A stretch of DNA of 64,000 nt from CATOSK01 sp034423195. Lineage in GTDB: Bacteria; Chloroflexota; Dehalococcoidia; Lucifugimonadales; UBA3495. Below are positions 9,161 to 17,457 of this stretch, piece after piece. Numbering within the stretch: position 1 is the stretch's first letter; each line of letters starts with the position of its first letter. The stretch is taken from positions 62,001-126,000 of the forward strand of contig DAOUIZ010000023.1 of NCBI GenBank assembly GCA_034423195.1, read 5' to 3'. The notes under the pieces were generated by a model that was given only the letters and a program-made list of their open reading frames with translations, did not search any database and was not told the origin of the DNA. Position numbers and translations under genes: made by a program.

Positions 9161-10369
9161 ATGCCCGGGATACTTTCAGACATCCGCGTCCTGGAGCTTA
9201 CCCACCAGCCGTCCGGGTCCTTTTGCGCCAAGCTCCTTGCGGACCAGGGAGCCGACACCATCAAGGTGGAACCCCCCGGCTGGGGAGACCAGGCACGCCA
9301 CGAGCCCCCCTTCATCGGCGACGAGCCTCACCCCGACCGCTCCACCGCCTTCCTTGCTTTCAACACCAACAAGCGCGGCATCACCCTGGATGTGGAACAA
9401 ACGGCGGGGCGGGACATCTTTCTCCGGCTGGCTTCGACGGCCGACGTTGTGATCGAGACCCTCCCTCCCGGCAGGTTGGACGAGTTCGGCCTTGGGTATG
9501 ACACCCTGTCCCAAGCCAACTCCCGCCTGGTCCTGGTCTCCATCTCCTACTTCGGACAGACCGGGCCCTACGCCGGATACAACGGCGACGACCTGATAGC
9601 CCAGGCCATGGGCGGCTACCTCTATGCTGTGACCGGATCATCCAGTCAGCCACCCATGGGAACAGCCCTCCAGCAGATGGAAATCACCGCCGCCCGCAAC
9701 GGTGCCATCGCCATCATGGCGGCTTTATTCCAAAGAGAGCAGTCAGGCGTTGGCACCCACATCGACGTTTCCACCATGGAAGCCGCGGTTTCCACACCCT
9801 CCGGGCTGATCCATCCCTTCACCTACACCGGCCGCAGTCCTCACCGGGGCGGCAGCGATGGCAACGTAATGGACGGGATGCACCTTCCCACCCTCGACGG
9901 GGAGGTCACGCTCACCACCGCCGGCACAGGCGGCCGTCCCATGGAAGCCTGGGCCGAGTTCCTGGAGGAACCAGGACTGCTTGATCCAAGGTTCTCCACC
10001 CGCCAGGGCCGCATGGAACACTGGGAGGACCTTCACGCGCTGGTGGCCCCCAAGCTGGCTCAGTGGACCAACCTGGACTTGATGCGGGAGACAATGGCCC
10101 GTGGGTTGGTAATAGGTCTCGTGCAGAGCCCGCAACAGGTCGTGGAATCCCCCCACCTTGAAGAACGCGGCTTCTTCGTGGAACTGGACCACCCCGAGGC
10201 AGGCACTCTCAGATACCCGGGGCCAGGGTTTTTCGTTGACGGAGAGAACGGGATGCAGGACAACAGGGCAGCTCCGCGTCTGGGGGAGCACAACGTCGAA
10301 ATCCTGGACGGAGAACTGGGGCTGTCGCTGCGGGAGCTGGGACTGCTGCGGGCAGCAAGGATTATCTAG
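9161..10369 (+). CDS. CaiB/BaiF (class III) CoA-transferase family protein, Glu at catalytic position
   Basis: A 402-residue class III CoA-transferase fold protein, closest within this cluster to the one at 5042 ('LEERGFFVELDHPEAGTLRYPGPGF' resembles its C-terminal part). At the catalytic Asp position it has Glu174 ('ALQQMEITAARNG'). A carboxylate is kept but the side chain is longer, so activity is uncertain. The ATG at 9161 follows a CGGAGG with good spacing. It is the last of the plus-strand run and is convergent with the FAH gene. Confidence 0.85.
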   Translation: MPGILSDIRVLELTHQPSGSFCAKLLADQGADTIKVEPPGWGDQARHEPPFIGDEPHPDRSTAFLAFNTNKRGITLDVEQTAGRDIFLRLASTADVVIETLPPGRLDEFGLGYDTLSQANSRLVLVSISYFGQTGPYAGYNGDDLIAQAMGGYLYAVTGSSSQPPMGTALQQMEITAARNGAIAIMAALFQREQSGVGTHIDVSTMEAAVSTPSGLIHPFTYTGRSPHRGGSDGNVMDGMHLPTLDGEVTLTTAGTGGRPMEAWAEFLEEPGLLDPRFSTRQGRMEHWEDLHALVAPKLAQWTNLDLMRETMARGLVIGLVQSPQQVVESPHLEERGFFVELDHPEAGTLRYPGPGFFVDGENGMQDNRAAPRLGEHNVEILDGELGLSLRELGLLRAARII

Positions 10370-10391
10370 CCCTTCCGATCAAGCCGAGACG

Positions 10392-11195
10392 TCATCCTTC
10401 GGCTGCGTCACTCTCAGCCACGATGTAATTGCGCAGCAGGCCGATGCCGTCGACTGAGACCGATATGGTGTCTCCCGGGAACATATCGCCGTCGGCGCCC
10501 TGGGTGCCCAGCATGAGGACGTCGCCAGGATGGAGCGTCGTGTAGCGGCTCATCTCCTGGATCCACGTAGCCGTGTCCCATATCTGGTTCCGGGAATGAA
10601 AGTCTTCCCATACGCTGCCGTTGTGGCGGACGACGATGTGAAAGCCGGTGGGGTCGGCGCCGGTGACGATGTACGGGCCCAGGGGCTTGAAGGTGTCGCA
10701 GTTTTTGCCCCGGAACATGGTGCGGTCATTGGACTGCCACACGCGCTGGCTGACGTCGTTGGCGATGGTGTAGCCGAAAACACAGTCCAGGGCTTCGTCC
10801 CGGGATACGTTGCGGGCGCGCTTTCCCATCACCACGGCGAGTTGTCCCTCGGGCTGCACCGCTCCCGAGCAATCCCCGGGCACCACTATGTTATCCTCCG
10901 GGCCGATGATGGCATGAACGGAGCGGAAGTTGGGTTCCGGGATGGCCGGATAGCTGGGCCGGGCGCCCCGCCGCGCTGCCATCCCTTCCACGTGGCCCCG
11001 GTAGTTGGGACCAGCGGCATAGAGCATCGGCGGGATTATCGGCGCAAGAATCCTGACTTCTGCCAGGGAGTAGCGGCTGCCGGTGGGCCGGTGCTCCTCC
11101 AGGGGATGCCCCGCGACCTCCGCCACATGGGTTTCGTCGTCATCGACGGTCCCGAAGCTGATAGAGCCGTTGTGTTCAAACCGGCACCATTTCAT
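10392..11195 (-). CDS. fumarylacetoacetate hydrolase family protein
   Basis: A 267-residue FAH-fold protein: 'LYAAGPNYRGHVEGM', 'VVMGKRARNVSRDEALDCVFGYTIANDVSQR', 'FRGKNCDTFKPLGPYIVT' and 'LHPGDVLMLGTQGADGDMFPGDTISVSVDGIG' are standard FAH-family blocks. Members cleave or hydrate 3-keto acids and related ring-cleavage products with a divalent metal. The usual metal-binding 'ExE' of the core reads 'PEGQLAVVMG' here, so one metal-ligand Glu is Gln. The ATG at 11195 is chosen because AGGAGG precedes it by about six bases; the upstream ATG at 11210 lies before that site. Confidence 0.85.
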   Translation of the reverse strand: MKWCRFEHNGSISFGTVDDDETHVAEVAGHPLEEHRPTGSRYSLAEVRILAPIIPPMLYAAGPNYRGHVEGMAARRGARPSYPAIPEPNFRSVHAIIGPEDNIVVPGDCSGAVQPEGQLAVVMGKRARNVSRDEALDCVFGYTIANDVSQRVWQSNDRTMFRGKNCDTFKPLGPYIVTGADPTGFHIVVRHNGSVWEDFHSRNQIWDTATWIQEMSRYTTLHPGDVLMLGTQGADGDMFPGDTISVSVDGIGLLRNYIVAESDAAEG

Positions 11196-11252
11196 CTCGG
11201 CCTCCTGCATCGTCCTTGAGCCGGATTCAAGGCTGGAATTTATCCTTCCGGA

Positions 11253-11834
11253 TCAGACTTGCGATTCAGGTTTCCGGGCAACCACCCGGGCCAGGGATTG
11301 ATCGCAGGACCAACCCTCCCAGTAGTAAAGTACCTCCAGCGGGTAACAGGCCTGCTTCACTTCCCCCGGCTCGGCAAGGAACCGCCGGGACGGGCGCTCG
11401 TTTCGTTCCAGGTTGGGAACCGTGAAGATCTCGGCCACTAGGATGCCTCCTCCTGCCAACCGGTCCGCAATCCCGGGAAACAAGCCGGGCTGCCAGTAGT
11501 GGAAGCAGGTCACGAGGTCGAACGTGCCGGGGGGCAGCGGCTCCGTCTCCAGGTCGACTTCCGCGGTTGTCAATACCAGTCCGTCGGACTCCACAGCTTC
11601 CCGGGCCAGCGCCAGCCCAACCGGGGAAATATCCACCGCCGTGACGGCGTATCCGCGTAGGGCCAGCCAACGGGAAACGCGGCCGGCGCCGGCGGCGATG
11701 TCCAGCGCGGAACCACCAGCAGGGAGCCACGGCTCGATGTCCCGGAACCAAGCAGGGGCCCATTCAGCGGACGACGCCGCGTAATCGCCGGAGGCGTACC
11801 GTTGGTCCCAGCGGGTCCGGTCGTCGGCAGGCAT
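11253..11834 (-). CDS. class I SAM-dependent methyltransferase
   Basis: A 193-residue protein with the Rossmann-type SAM motif 'ALDIAAGAGRVSRWLALRGYAVTAVDISPVGLALA' (about residues 43-77), followed by 'VDLETEPLPPGTFDLVTCFHYWQPGLFPGIADRLAGGGILVAE'. The layout resembles TehB/thiopurine-like small methyltransferases. Substrate unknown. It stands between the FAH and HAD genes on the same strand, with gaps of about 40-60 bp, so it may belong to the same transcript. Confidence 0.85.
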   Translation of the reverse strand: MPADDRTRWDQRYASGDYAASSAEWAPAWFRDIEPWLPAGGSALDIAAGAGRVSRWLALRGYAVTAVDISPVGLALAREAVESDGLVLTTAEVDLETEPLPPGTFDLVTCFHYWQPGLFPGIADRLAGGGILVAEIFTVPNLERNERPSRRFLAEPGEVKQACYPLEVLYYWEGWSCDQSLARVVARKPESQV

Positions 11835-11875
11835 AGGGCCTCGCAGGATGAACGGCGAAGGTTAGTACGGCGGCG

Positions 11876-12220
11876 TCAGGACTCCGCCCAGAAGGTGTCG
11901 ACCGCCGCGTCGGGAAGCAGGAACTCGAAGCCGTTGCGCTCGGCGTACTGGCGGTCGAGGTCAGTGTCGCCAATGTGGTAGTAGACGTCGGCATCGAACT
12001 CTGACTTTACCTGGTCAAGCTGGTGTTTCAACACCGTAAATTCGACGAGGATTTCAGCGTTGCTCCAGATGCGCTGCTGGTTCCGGACGATCCGGTCGGA
12101 GCAACTACCGATTATGTAACCCTGGCTCCGGGCGCTCCGCACCATATCCAGGGTGACGCAGCCGGGCGGGTCGCCCACTTCCAGGGTGCCGTCGATGTCG
12201 AAACTGATGAGCTTTGCCAA
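11876..12220 (-). CDS. minimal HAD-family hydrolase
   Basis: A 114-residue protein with the HAD motif I 'FDIDGT' near residue 8, a possible motif II Ser in 'GSCSDR', and an acidic motif IV-like 'HIGDTDLDRQYAERNGFEF'. No cap domain fits in this length. The start is taken as TTG at 12220 because GGAGGA lies six bases upstream (12227-12232); an ATG at 12247 is in frame but upstream of that site. The frame remains open further upstream antisense to nothing protein-like. Substrate unknown. Confidence 0.75.
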   Translation of the reverse strand: MAKLISFDIDGTLEVGDPPGCVTLDMVRSARSQGYIIGSCSDRIVRNQQRIWSNAEILVEFTVLKHQLDQVKSEFDADVYYHIGDTDLDRQYAERNGFEFLLPDAAVDTFWAES

Positions 12221-12288
12221 GAAAGGTCCTCCGTCGAATGTATCCATCGAATGTATCGTTGTCGGCGAATGGGCCGTGGCCGGGTCAG

Positions 12289-13605
12289 CTAGCTGGGATG
12301 CTTCCCGAACATTATCCAGCCGCCGCTGGAAGGCGTCGTGAAGGCGCACAGGGCCGTTTCGCAGCGAACCTGCACCTGCCGCGGCCCCGCGGTCCCGCGA
12401 AGCTGCTGGATGCTGTCGGTGTACATGGCGGTGCGGGTGCGGCCGTTCCCCAGGTTGCCTCCGCTGGAGCTGAAGGGATGGGGGCCTTCGACCCGAATGT
12501 CCCCGGCATAAAAGGGGAAAGCATCGCCGCGCTTGACTCCGTGCCACTGAAAGGCTTCCAGGAAAAACTGGGTCATGGTGGCGTAGCCGTCGTAGGGGTT
12601 GAATATGTCCACGTCCGCCGGACCCAGGCCAGCACCCTCGTACATCCGAGCGGCGGCGCGGTCGGTCCACATCTCGATTTCGTCCAGGTCCGGCTGAGTA
12701 GTGCGGTTCCGGAAGTTGTGCTGGGAGTGGTTGAGGACATAAATCGGGGGCTGCTTCATGTCCCGGGCCCGCTCGGCGGTGGTATACAGGTAGGCCGCCG
12801 AGGCATTCACCGGCCGGTCGCAGTCCCAGATGCGCAGGGGGTTGAGGATGTACCGTGAAGACTCGTACTCCTCGCGGGTGATCATCTCCACGCCGTGGTT
12901 GTAGTTGAAACCCCATGGAGTCATCAGACCGTTGCGGTGCTGGTTCATGACGAAGGGAGCCAGGTCGTCGTGATGGCCGCCGTACTTGAGGCAGTACTGG
13001 TTATGGGGAAAGATGTTGATGAAGTCGTTGCCGCCGTGGTTCCCCCAGGGCACGGTCCACTGACGCGCCCCCCGGGCGTAATCGTCCGCGTTTTCCCCGC
13101 CGCGCCGGTAGCGGCCTTCCAGGTTTCCGGTGGGATATATGACTAGGCAGGTGTTGCACAGCCCGTCTCCGACGGCCTGGGACGCCCAGCCGACCATCTC
13201 ACCGATGGTGGGCACGTTATCAGGGGCGTAGCGGATGTTGGGGAAGCCCATTTGCTGGATGAGCCACTGGGCATTGATCAGGGTCAGGCCCCACTCGGAA
13301 TCGTAGGGCGGGTCGAAATAGGGGCGGGGAGCCCACTGGGAGGAGGAACCGCCGCTTGCTCCGGCAATATGGCTCTGGCACACCAGGATGCCGTCCACGT
13401 CGTCAATGGTTACGCCGGCCTCGTCCATGGCCCTCTGGCACGCTAGGATGGTGAATGCTCCCAGGGTGCGGTCCATATCGACGCCGTCCCAACGGCGGTC
13501 CACGGGAGAGTGTCCGACACCCGCCACCGCGACCTTGCCGCGGTGTTCCCAAACTCCCAGGCCGTCTCGGTCACGGCGCCAGCGGTAGTCGCTCTGACTC
13601 GTCAT
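12289..13605 (-). CDS. thiolase-fold protein (SCP2/Ltp2-like) without catalytic Cys
   Basis: A 438-residue thiolase-superfamily protein: 'KVAVAGVGHSPV', 'ACQRAMDEAGVTIDDVDGILV', and the C-terminal 'GPHPFSSSGGNLGNGRTRTAM' block of lipid-transfer-type thiolases. The acylated Cys region reads 'NVPTIGEMVGWASQAV', so the nucleophilic Cys is absent, as in steroid side-chain retro-aldolases such as Ltp2 that work with a DUF35 partner. A DUF35 gene lies just upstream on the same strand, which fits that pairing. The product is probably an acyl-CoA aldolase or related C-C lyase/ligase; the substrate is not known. Confidence 0.85.
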   Translation of the reverse strand: MTSQSDYRWRRDRDGLGVWEHRGKVAVAGVGHSPVDRRWDGVDMDRTLGAFTILACQRAMDEAGVTIDDVDGILVCQSHIAGASGGSSSQWAPRPYFDPPYDSEWGLTLINAQWLIQQMGFPNIRYAPDNVPTIGEMVGWASQAVGDGLCNTCLVIYPTGNLEGRYRRGGENADDYARGARQWTVPWGNHGGNDFINIFPHNQYCLKYGGHHDDLAPFVMNQHRNGLMTPWGFNYNHGVEMITREEYESSRYILNPLRIWDCDRPVNASAAYLYTTAERARDMKQPPIYVLNHSQHNFRNRTTQPDLDEIEMWTDRAAARMYEGAGLGPADVDIFNPYDGYATMTQFFLEAFQWHGVKRGDAFPFYAGDIRVEGPHPFSSSGGNLGNGRTRTAMYTDSIQQLRGTAGPRQVQVRCETALCAFTTPSSGGWIMFGKHPS

Positions 13606-13673
13606 GGCATGTCCTCAAAAGTCTGTTTGTGAAAGGGGAAAAACAGGAAGCGCAGAATACGATCAGACGGGAA

Positions 13674-14084
13674 CTACCCAATAACCCGCCATTCGTGGAT
13701 CAACTGGTCAGGCGCAACTTCCTCAAAGGTAACTTCCACGGCAGCACCGACAGGGACTTCGTAAGGCGGGGTCCCGGGGAGGTTGGAGTAGAAGTTAACC
13801 GACGTATCTTCGTCGAGGGTCACCATCGCCAGGTTATAGGGCTGGTCCGGCATGCGGCGGTTCAGCCGCCCGTCCTCAATGACGATGTATGTGGCGACGT
13901 GGCCTTTTCCTTCGACCTCTTTCCACCCGAGTTGTTCCGCCGAGCCGCAGACCTGGCAACTGGCCTGAGGCGGATACTGGAGCTTGTTGCAGGCAGTGCA
14001 GTTCTGGAGAACCAGGCGGCGTTCATTCACCGCATCCCAGAAGGGTTTGCTGAGGTCGTCGGCGACAGGGATTACCTTGGGCAT
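13674..14084 (-). CDS. DUF35 zinc-ribbon/OB-fold protein, partner of thiolase-like protein
   Basis: A 136-residue protein with an N-terminal helical hairpin, a Cys4 zinc ribbon ('CTACNKLQYPPQASCQVCG', about residues 31-50) and a C-terminal OB-fold ('VATYIVIED... AMVTLDEDTSVNFYSNLPG'). DUF35 proteins bind acyl-CoA or dock onto thiolase-fold enzymes and occur beside them. ATG 14084 follows a GGAG; upstream in-frame residues are not conserved-looking. It leads the pair with the thiolase-like gene (68 bp gap) and has its own promoter at 14162-14190. Confidence 0.88.
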   Translation of the reverse strand: MPKVIPVADDLSKPFWDAVNERRLVLQNCTACNKLQYPPQASCQVCGSAEQLGWKEVEGKGHVATYIVIEDGRLNRRMPDQPYNLAMVTLDEDTSVNFYSNLPGTPPYEVPVGAAVEVTFEEVAPDQLIHEWRVIG

Positions 14085-14161
14085 CGTCTTGCTCCATGAA
14101 GGGGTTGGCGCTGCGAGGTCCGGGGAACACAGGATCACACCGGCCCCTCAAAACCCATCGC

Positions 14162-14190
14162 AGAATAGAACAGGTTCCCAGGGCTGTCAA
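14162..14190 (-). promoter_or_regulatory. sigma-70-type promoter of the DUF35-thiolase operon
   Basis: Minus strand TTGACA (14190-14185), 17-bp spacer, TATTCT (14167-14162), about 78 bp before the DUF35 start. The -35 is consensus and the spacing is ideal. Confidence 0.7.
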
Positions 14191-14334
14191 CGTGGTGCGG
14201 ATCAGGGACAGGGCAATCGCATTTACATTATTGAAGACTCAGTGGAGCCGCCATTAACCCGGCAAACGGAGCGGTGGACGGGGAAGTTCTCGTACGAACA
14301 ACAGTAGGAGTGGGAGGGTTCTTCGCGCAGTTTC

Positions 14335-14363
14335 TTGACACCATTTTGGCCGGTTATTATCAT
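14335..14363 (+). promoter_or_regulatory. sigma-70-type promoter of birA
   Basis: TTGACA (14335-14340), 17-bp spacer, TATCAT (14358-14363), 50 bp before the ligase start. It is divergent from the promoter at 14162-14190. Confidence 0.65.
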
Positions 14364-14412
14364 CGGCCAATCCCCCAACCCCGCCGCCGGCAATGGCCGG
14401 GCAGAGGTCGCC

Positions 14413-15210
14413 ATGCCCCCCAACCTGGTTTCCGAAACGCTGCGCCGGGGCCTGTATACCAGCGTTGTGGGCCGTCGGTTGCTGTTCTTCCAGCAGCTGG
14501 AGTCAACCATGGACCGGGCAGCCTCGGAAGCGGAGGCAAACGCGGAAGAGGGGACGGTGGTGGTCGCCGAAACCCAGACGGCCAGCCGGGGAAGGCTGGG
14601 AAGGACCTGGCTGTCCCAACCGGGTAACCTGTACTGTTCCATAATTTTCTACCCGCCGCAGGATGAGCTGGCTTTCGTCAGTCCGCTGGCCGGGACCGCG
14701 CTGGTGCGGGCGATAAGGAGGACCTGCCGCCTGGACCCGGCGCTCAAGTGGCCCAACGACGTCATGGTGGACGGCAAGAAGGTGGCGGGCATCCTGGTGG
14801 AGAGCGCCGTTTCCGGCGACCAGGTCAAGCACGCCGTCCTGGGAATTGGAGTGAACGTCGGCCTGACGCCGGAGGAATTGAAGGAACTGCCGGTGGCGGC
14901 CACCAGTCTCAACGCCGAGACCGGGAGGGAGACCCCGCGGGACGAACTCCTGGCGCGGCTGCTGCACGAGATTGACGGTCTTTACCTGCAACTGAAACGC
15001 GGGGTGTCGCCGCTGCCGGAGTGGCGGGGAATGCTCGAGACCCTGGGGCAGCAGGTGGAAATTGCCGGGCCCGACGGGCCGCTGTCCGGGTTGGCGGAGA
15101 AGGTGGACGAACAGGGGAACCTGGTCCTGCGCCTGGACGACGGGCGCCGGGTGCTCCTGACCTCGGGGGATGTCACGCTGCGGCAGGCGGGAACAGCCGC
15201 AACTTCCTGA
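14413..15210 (+). CDS. birA: biotin--[acetyl-CoA-carboxylase] ligase
   Basis: A 265-residue biotin protein ligase that adenylates biotin and transfers it to carboxylase carrier proteins. The catalytic core has 'STMDRAASEAEANAEEGTVVVAETQTASRGRLGRTWLSQPGNLYCSIIF' (the GRGRxGRxW biotin loop is SRGRLGRTW here) and 'ALKWPNDVMVDGKKVAGILVES' (KWPND motif). The C-terminal SH3-like domain closes the chain. There is no N-terminal winged-helix domain, so this is a monofunctional ligase, not a repressor. The ATG at 14413 begins the family-length protein; the frame remains open from 14335 but that part overlaps the promoter. Confidence 0.9.
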   Translation: MPPNLVSETLRRGLYTSVVGRRLLFFQQLESTMDRAASEAEANAEEGTVVVAETQTASRGRLGRTWLSQPGNLYCSIIFYPPQDELAFVSPLAGTALVRAIRRTCRLDPALKWPNDVMVDGKKVAGILVESAVSGDQVKHAVLGIGVNVGLTPEELKELPVAATSLNAETGRETPRDELLARLLHEIDGLYLQLKRGVSPLPEWRGMLETLGQQVEIAGPDGPLSGLAEKVDEQGNLVLRLDDGRRVLLTSGDVTLRQAGTAATS

Positions 15211-15815
15211 CCCGGCCCGGGGCGGGTCTCACGGGAAAGGGTGCAGGGAAACTTTCTCAAGACCCTTCCGCCTCCCTTCACCGCAGGACTCCCTGCCCGG
15301 GATAGCCCCTGGTCCCTTCTGTAAGACCCCACCCGCTGACAGTCACCCATTGACACCCCCAGCGCCGGAACACTAACGTTGGTGGGAAGAAAATTGGTGA
15401 GGCAGGATATTCCGGGGATATCCATTCATCTTGTGCTGCTCGTCCTGGAACTCCGATTCCGCCGGGCCTCCCGGTTCGCAACAGGCCGGTAGCGCCGGAG
15501 CCTTCAACCACGAAAATATCTCACTGCCCACGTTCAAATGTCGCAAAAATGTCCCAAAATGTCTCAATCATGCCCCGGACCTGCCCCGGAACGGCCCCGG
15601 AACGGCACTCGATTGCCCCGAATTTGGCACTGAACTCTCTTGGATCCAGGGGGTTTTGAGCACGAGACCGGCCTAAATGTCTCAAAAATCAGTTTTTGCA
15701 ATTTTTCGCTAAAATGACCTCCCCGACAAGTTCCTCCCCCGGCGGAGCATGAGCCTGCCCCCCAACCGGGGTCGGGAAGGGGGCGATAGTATAGGTCTTG
15801 AGATAGTTTCTGAAG
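15211..15815. other. 605-bp non-coding stretch, AT-richer in its second half
   Basis: No convincing gene on either strand. It contains a short hairpin (GGATAT/ATATCC around 15412-15423) and, at about 15535-15715, repeats of an ATGTCNCAAAA word and a run of A/T unlike the surroundings. A similar Cys/Met-rich word pattern occurs in the 5' part of the HTH gene at 29310, so this may be the remnant of a related leader, but that is weak. Confidence 0.4.
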
Positions 15816-15824
15816 GTGAGTTCA

Positions 15825-16634
15825 ATGCTGGAACGGTTGAGCCTGGACGGGAAGACGGTGGTGATCACCGGCGGAGGAACGGGACTGGGACTGGCGATGG
15901 TCAGGGCTCTGGCCCGAGCCGGAGCCAACGTGGTCATCGCCGGACGCCGGCCCGGTCCCATTGAAGACGCCGCCGCCGAAGTCGAGGGGCTGGGGAGGGA
16001 GGCGATGGCGATTCCGACGGACGTCAGCGACTCCGGCCAAGTGGACCAGCTGATTACAACAACGGTGGACCGGTTTGGACGGATCGACGTGCTCATCAAC
16101 AACGCCGCCCTGGTTTCCGAAAATGTGCGAAAGCCAATCTGGGAGATCTCCGACGAAGAGTGGCAGGGAGCAATGGACGTGAACCTGAACGGAGCGTTCT
16201 TCTGCTCCCGTGCGGCGGCCAAGCCGATGGCGGACCAGGGCGGGGGGAAGATCATAAACGTTGCATCCGGGTTCGGCCTGAGGGGCGGGCGGGACATCTA
16301 CATGTACTGCTGCAGCAAGGGAGCGGTGATCCAATTGACCCGGGTTCTCTCGTTCAGCCTGGCCCGGCACGGCATAACGGCCAACACCATCGCGCCTGGG
16401 TTCATCCCGACCCGCAGCACGGATGTTGATATGCGGAACACGCTGCCCCCTTCAGGGGACTTTCTGCCCATCGGCAAGCTGGGCGTACCCGAGGACCTGG
16501 GGCCGGTGGCGGTTTTCCTGGCCTCGGAGGCATCGGACTACATGACCGGCGAGACCATCATCGTTGACGGCGGCGGGCTGGCGGGAGGGATTTCTCCAAC
16601 GGGCCATGCGCCGCTGGCGGACCTGGAACCCTAG
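15825..16634 (+). CDS. SDR family oxidoreductase
   Basis: A 269-residue classical short-chain dehydrogenase: cofactor motif 'TGGGTGLG' (about residues 15-22), 'NNAA' near 90, Ser in 'NVASGFGLRGG', and the YxxxK pair in 'YMYCCSKGAV'. The C-terminal 'TGETIIVDGGG' is typical. It oxidises or reduces a carbonyl/hydroxyl pair; substrate unknown. The ATG at 15825 is preferred over GTG 15816 because GAAGGTGAG precedes it at normal distance. It is followed 64 bp later by a second, atypical SDR gene. Confidence 0.88.
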   Translation: MLERLSLDGKTVVITGGGTGLGLAMVRALARAGANVVIAGRRPGPIEDAAAEVEGLGREAMAIPTDVSDSGQVDQLITTTVDRFGRIDVLINNAALVSENVRKPIWEISDEEWQGAMDVNLNGAFFCSRAAAKPMADQGGGKIINVASGFGLRGGRDIYMYCCSKGAVIQLTRVLSFSLARHGITANTIAPGFIPTRSTDVDMRNTLPPSGDFLPIGKLGVPEDLGPVAVFLASEASDYMTGETIIVDGGGLAGGISPTGHAPLADLEP

Positions 16635-16698
16635 CGAAAAACGACCATCCATCCCCGCCCGCCCAAGGGGCCATTCAACAGGCAAAGAGGAGTCCCGA

Positions 16699-17457
16699 AT
16701 GCCTATTCTTTCCGAGTTCGACCTATCCGGCCGGGTGGCGATCTATCACACCGCGGGCGGCGACGAGGGCCCGGGGCTGGCATCGGCCCTGGCGGAGGCA
16801 GGGGCTTCCGTTTTCGCCGTAGGCCGCAGAGAGGGGCTGGTGGAGCCGATACTGGCGGGGCTGAGAGGAAGCCCCGGGCATGGGTCGGCTGTGTCGGGAC
16901 TGCGGAGCCGCTCAGATGCGGAGGGGGTGGTTGCGGCGTGCGAAGCGGCCCTGGGGAAGGTGGACATCCTGGTAAACGATGCCAGGAGTTTTTTCGCCAA
17001 GCCGGCGGCGGACATATCGGAAGAGGAATGGGACGAACTTCACTCGCGCAACCTGCGGGCGGTCTTTCTCCTGTGCCAGGCAGCAGGTCGGCACATGGCG
17101 GGCCGGGAGTACGGCAGGATCGTGAACGTGATCACCGGCACAGCGGAGCGAGGGGTGATAAACGCCTCGGCCTTTGCCGCCACCCAGGCCGGGCTGCTTT
17201 CCCTGACCCGGTCGCTGGCGGTTGAATGGGGGCGGGCGAATATCAGGGTGAACGCGCTGGGGACGGGGTGGACCATCGCCGAGGACGTGCCGCCGGAGGT
17301 GCAGCAGGAGGAGCTGCTGGTGCGGTACACGCCGCTGCGGCGGAAAGGCCATCCCCGGGATGTCGGGCCGCTGCTGGTTTACCTTTGCTCGGAGGCCTGC
17401 GATTACGCGACGGGCCAGCCGGTGTACGTGGACGGGGGGTTGAACGCCCACCCCTAG
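16699..17457 (+). CDS. SDR-fold protein with degraded active site
   Basis: A 252-residue SDR-fold protein ('DLSGRVAIYHTAGGDEGPGLASALAEAGASVFAVGRRE', 'VDGGLNAHP' at the end). The cofactor glycine motif is altered (HTAGGDEGPG), the catalytic Tyr and Lys are Phe159 and Gln163 ('SAFAATQAG'), and the Ser position is Thr. It probably does not catalyse the usual redox step; it could be a structural partner of the SDR encoded just upstream. AGAGGAG precedes the ATG at 16699. Its end overlaps the convergent toxin gene by four bases. Confidence 0.82.
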   Translation: MPILSEFDLSGRVAIYHTAGGDEGPGLASALAEAGASVFAVGRREGLVEPILAGLRGSPGHGSAVSGLRSRSDAEGVVAACEAALGKVDILVNDARSFFAKPAADISEEEWDELHSRNLRAVFLLCQAAGRHMAGREYGRIVNVITGTAERGVINASAFAATQAGLLSLTRSLAVEWGRANIRVNALGTGWTIAEDVPPEVQQEELLVRYTPLRRKGHPRDVGPLLVYLCSEACDYATGQPVYVDGGLNAHP

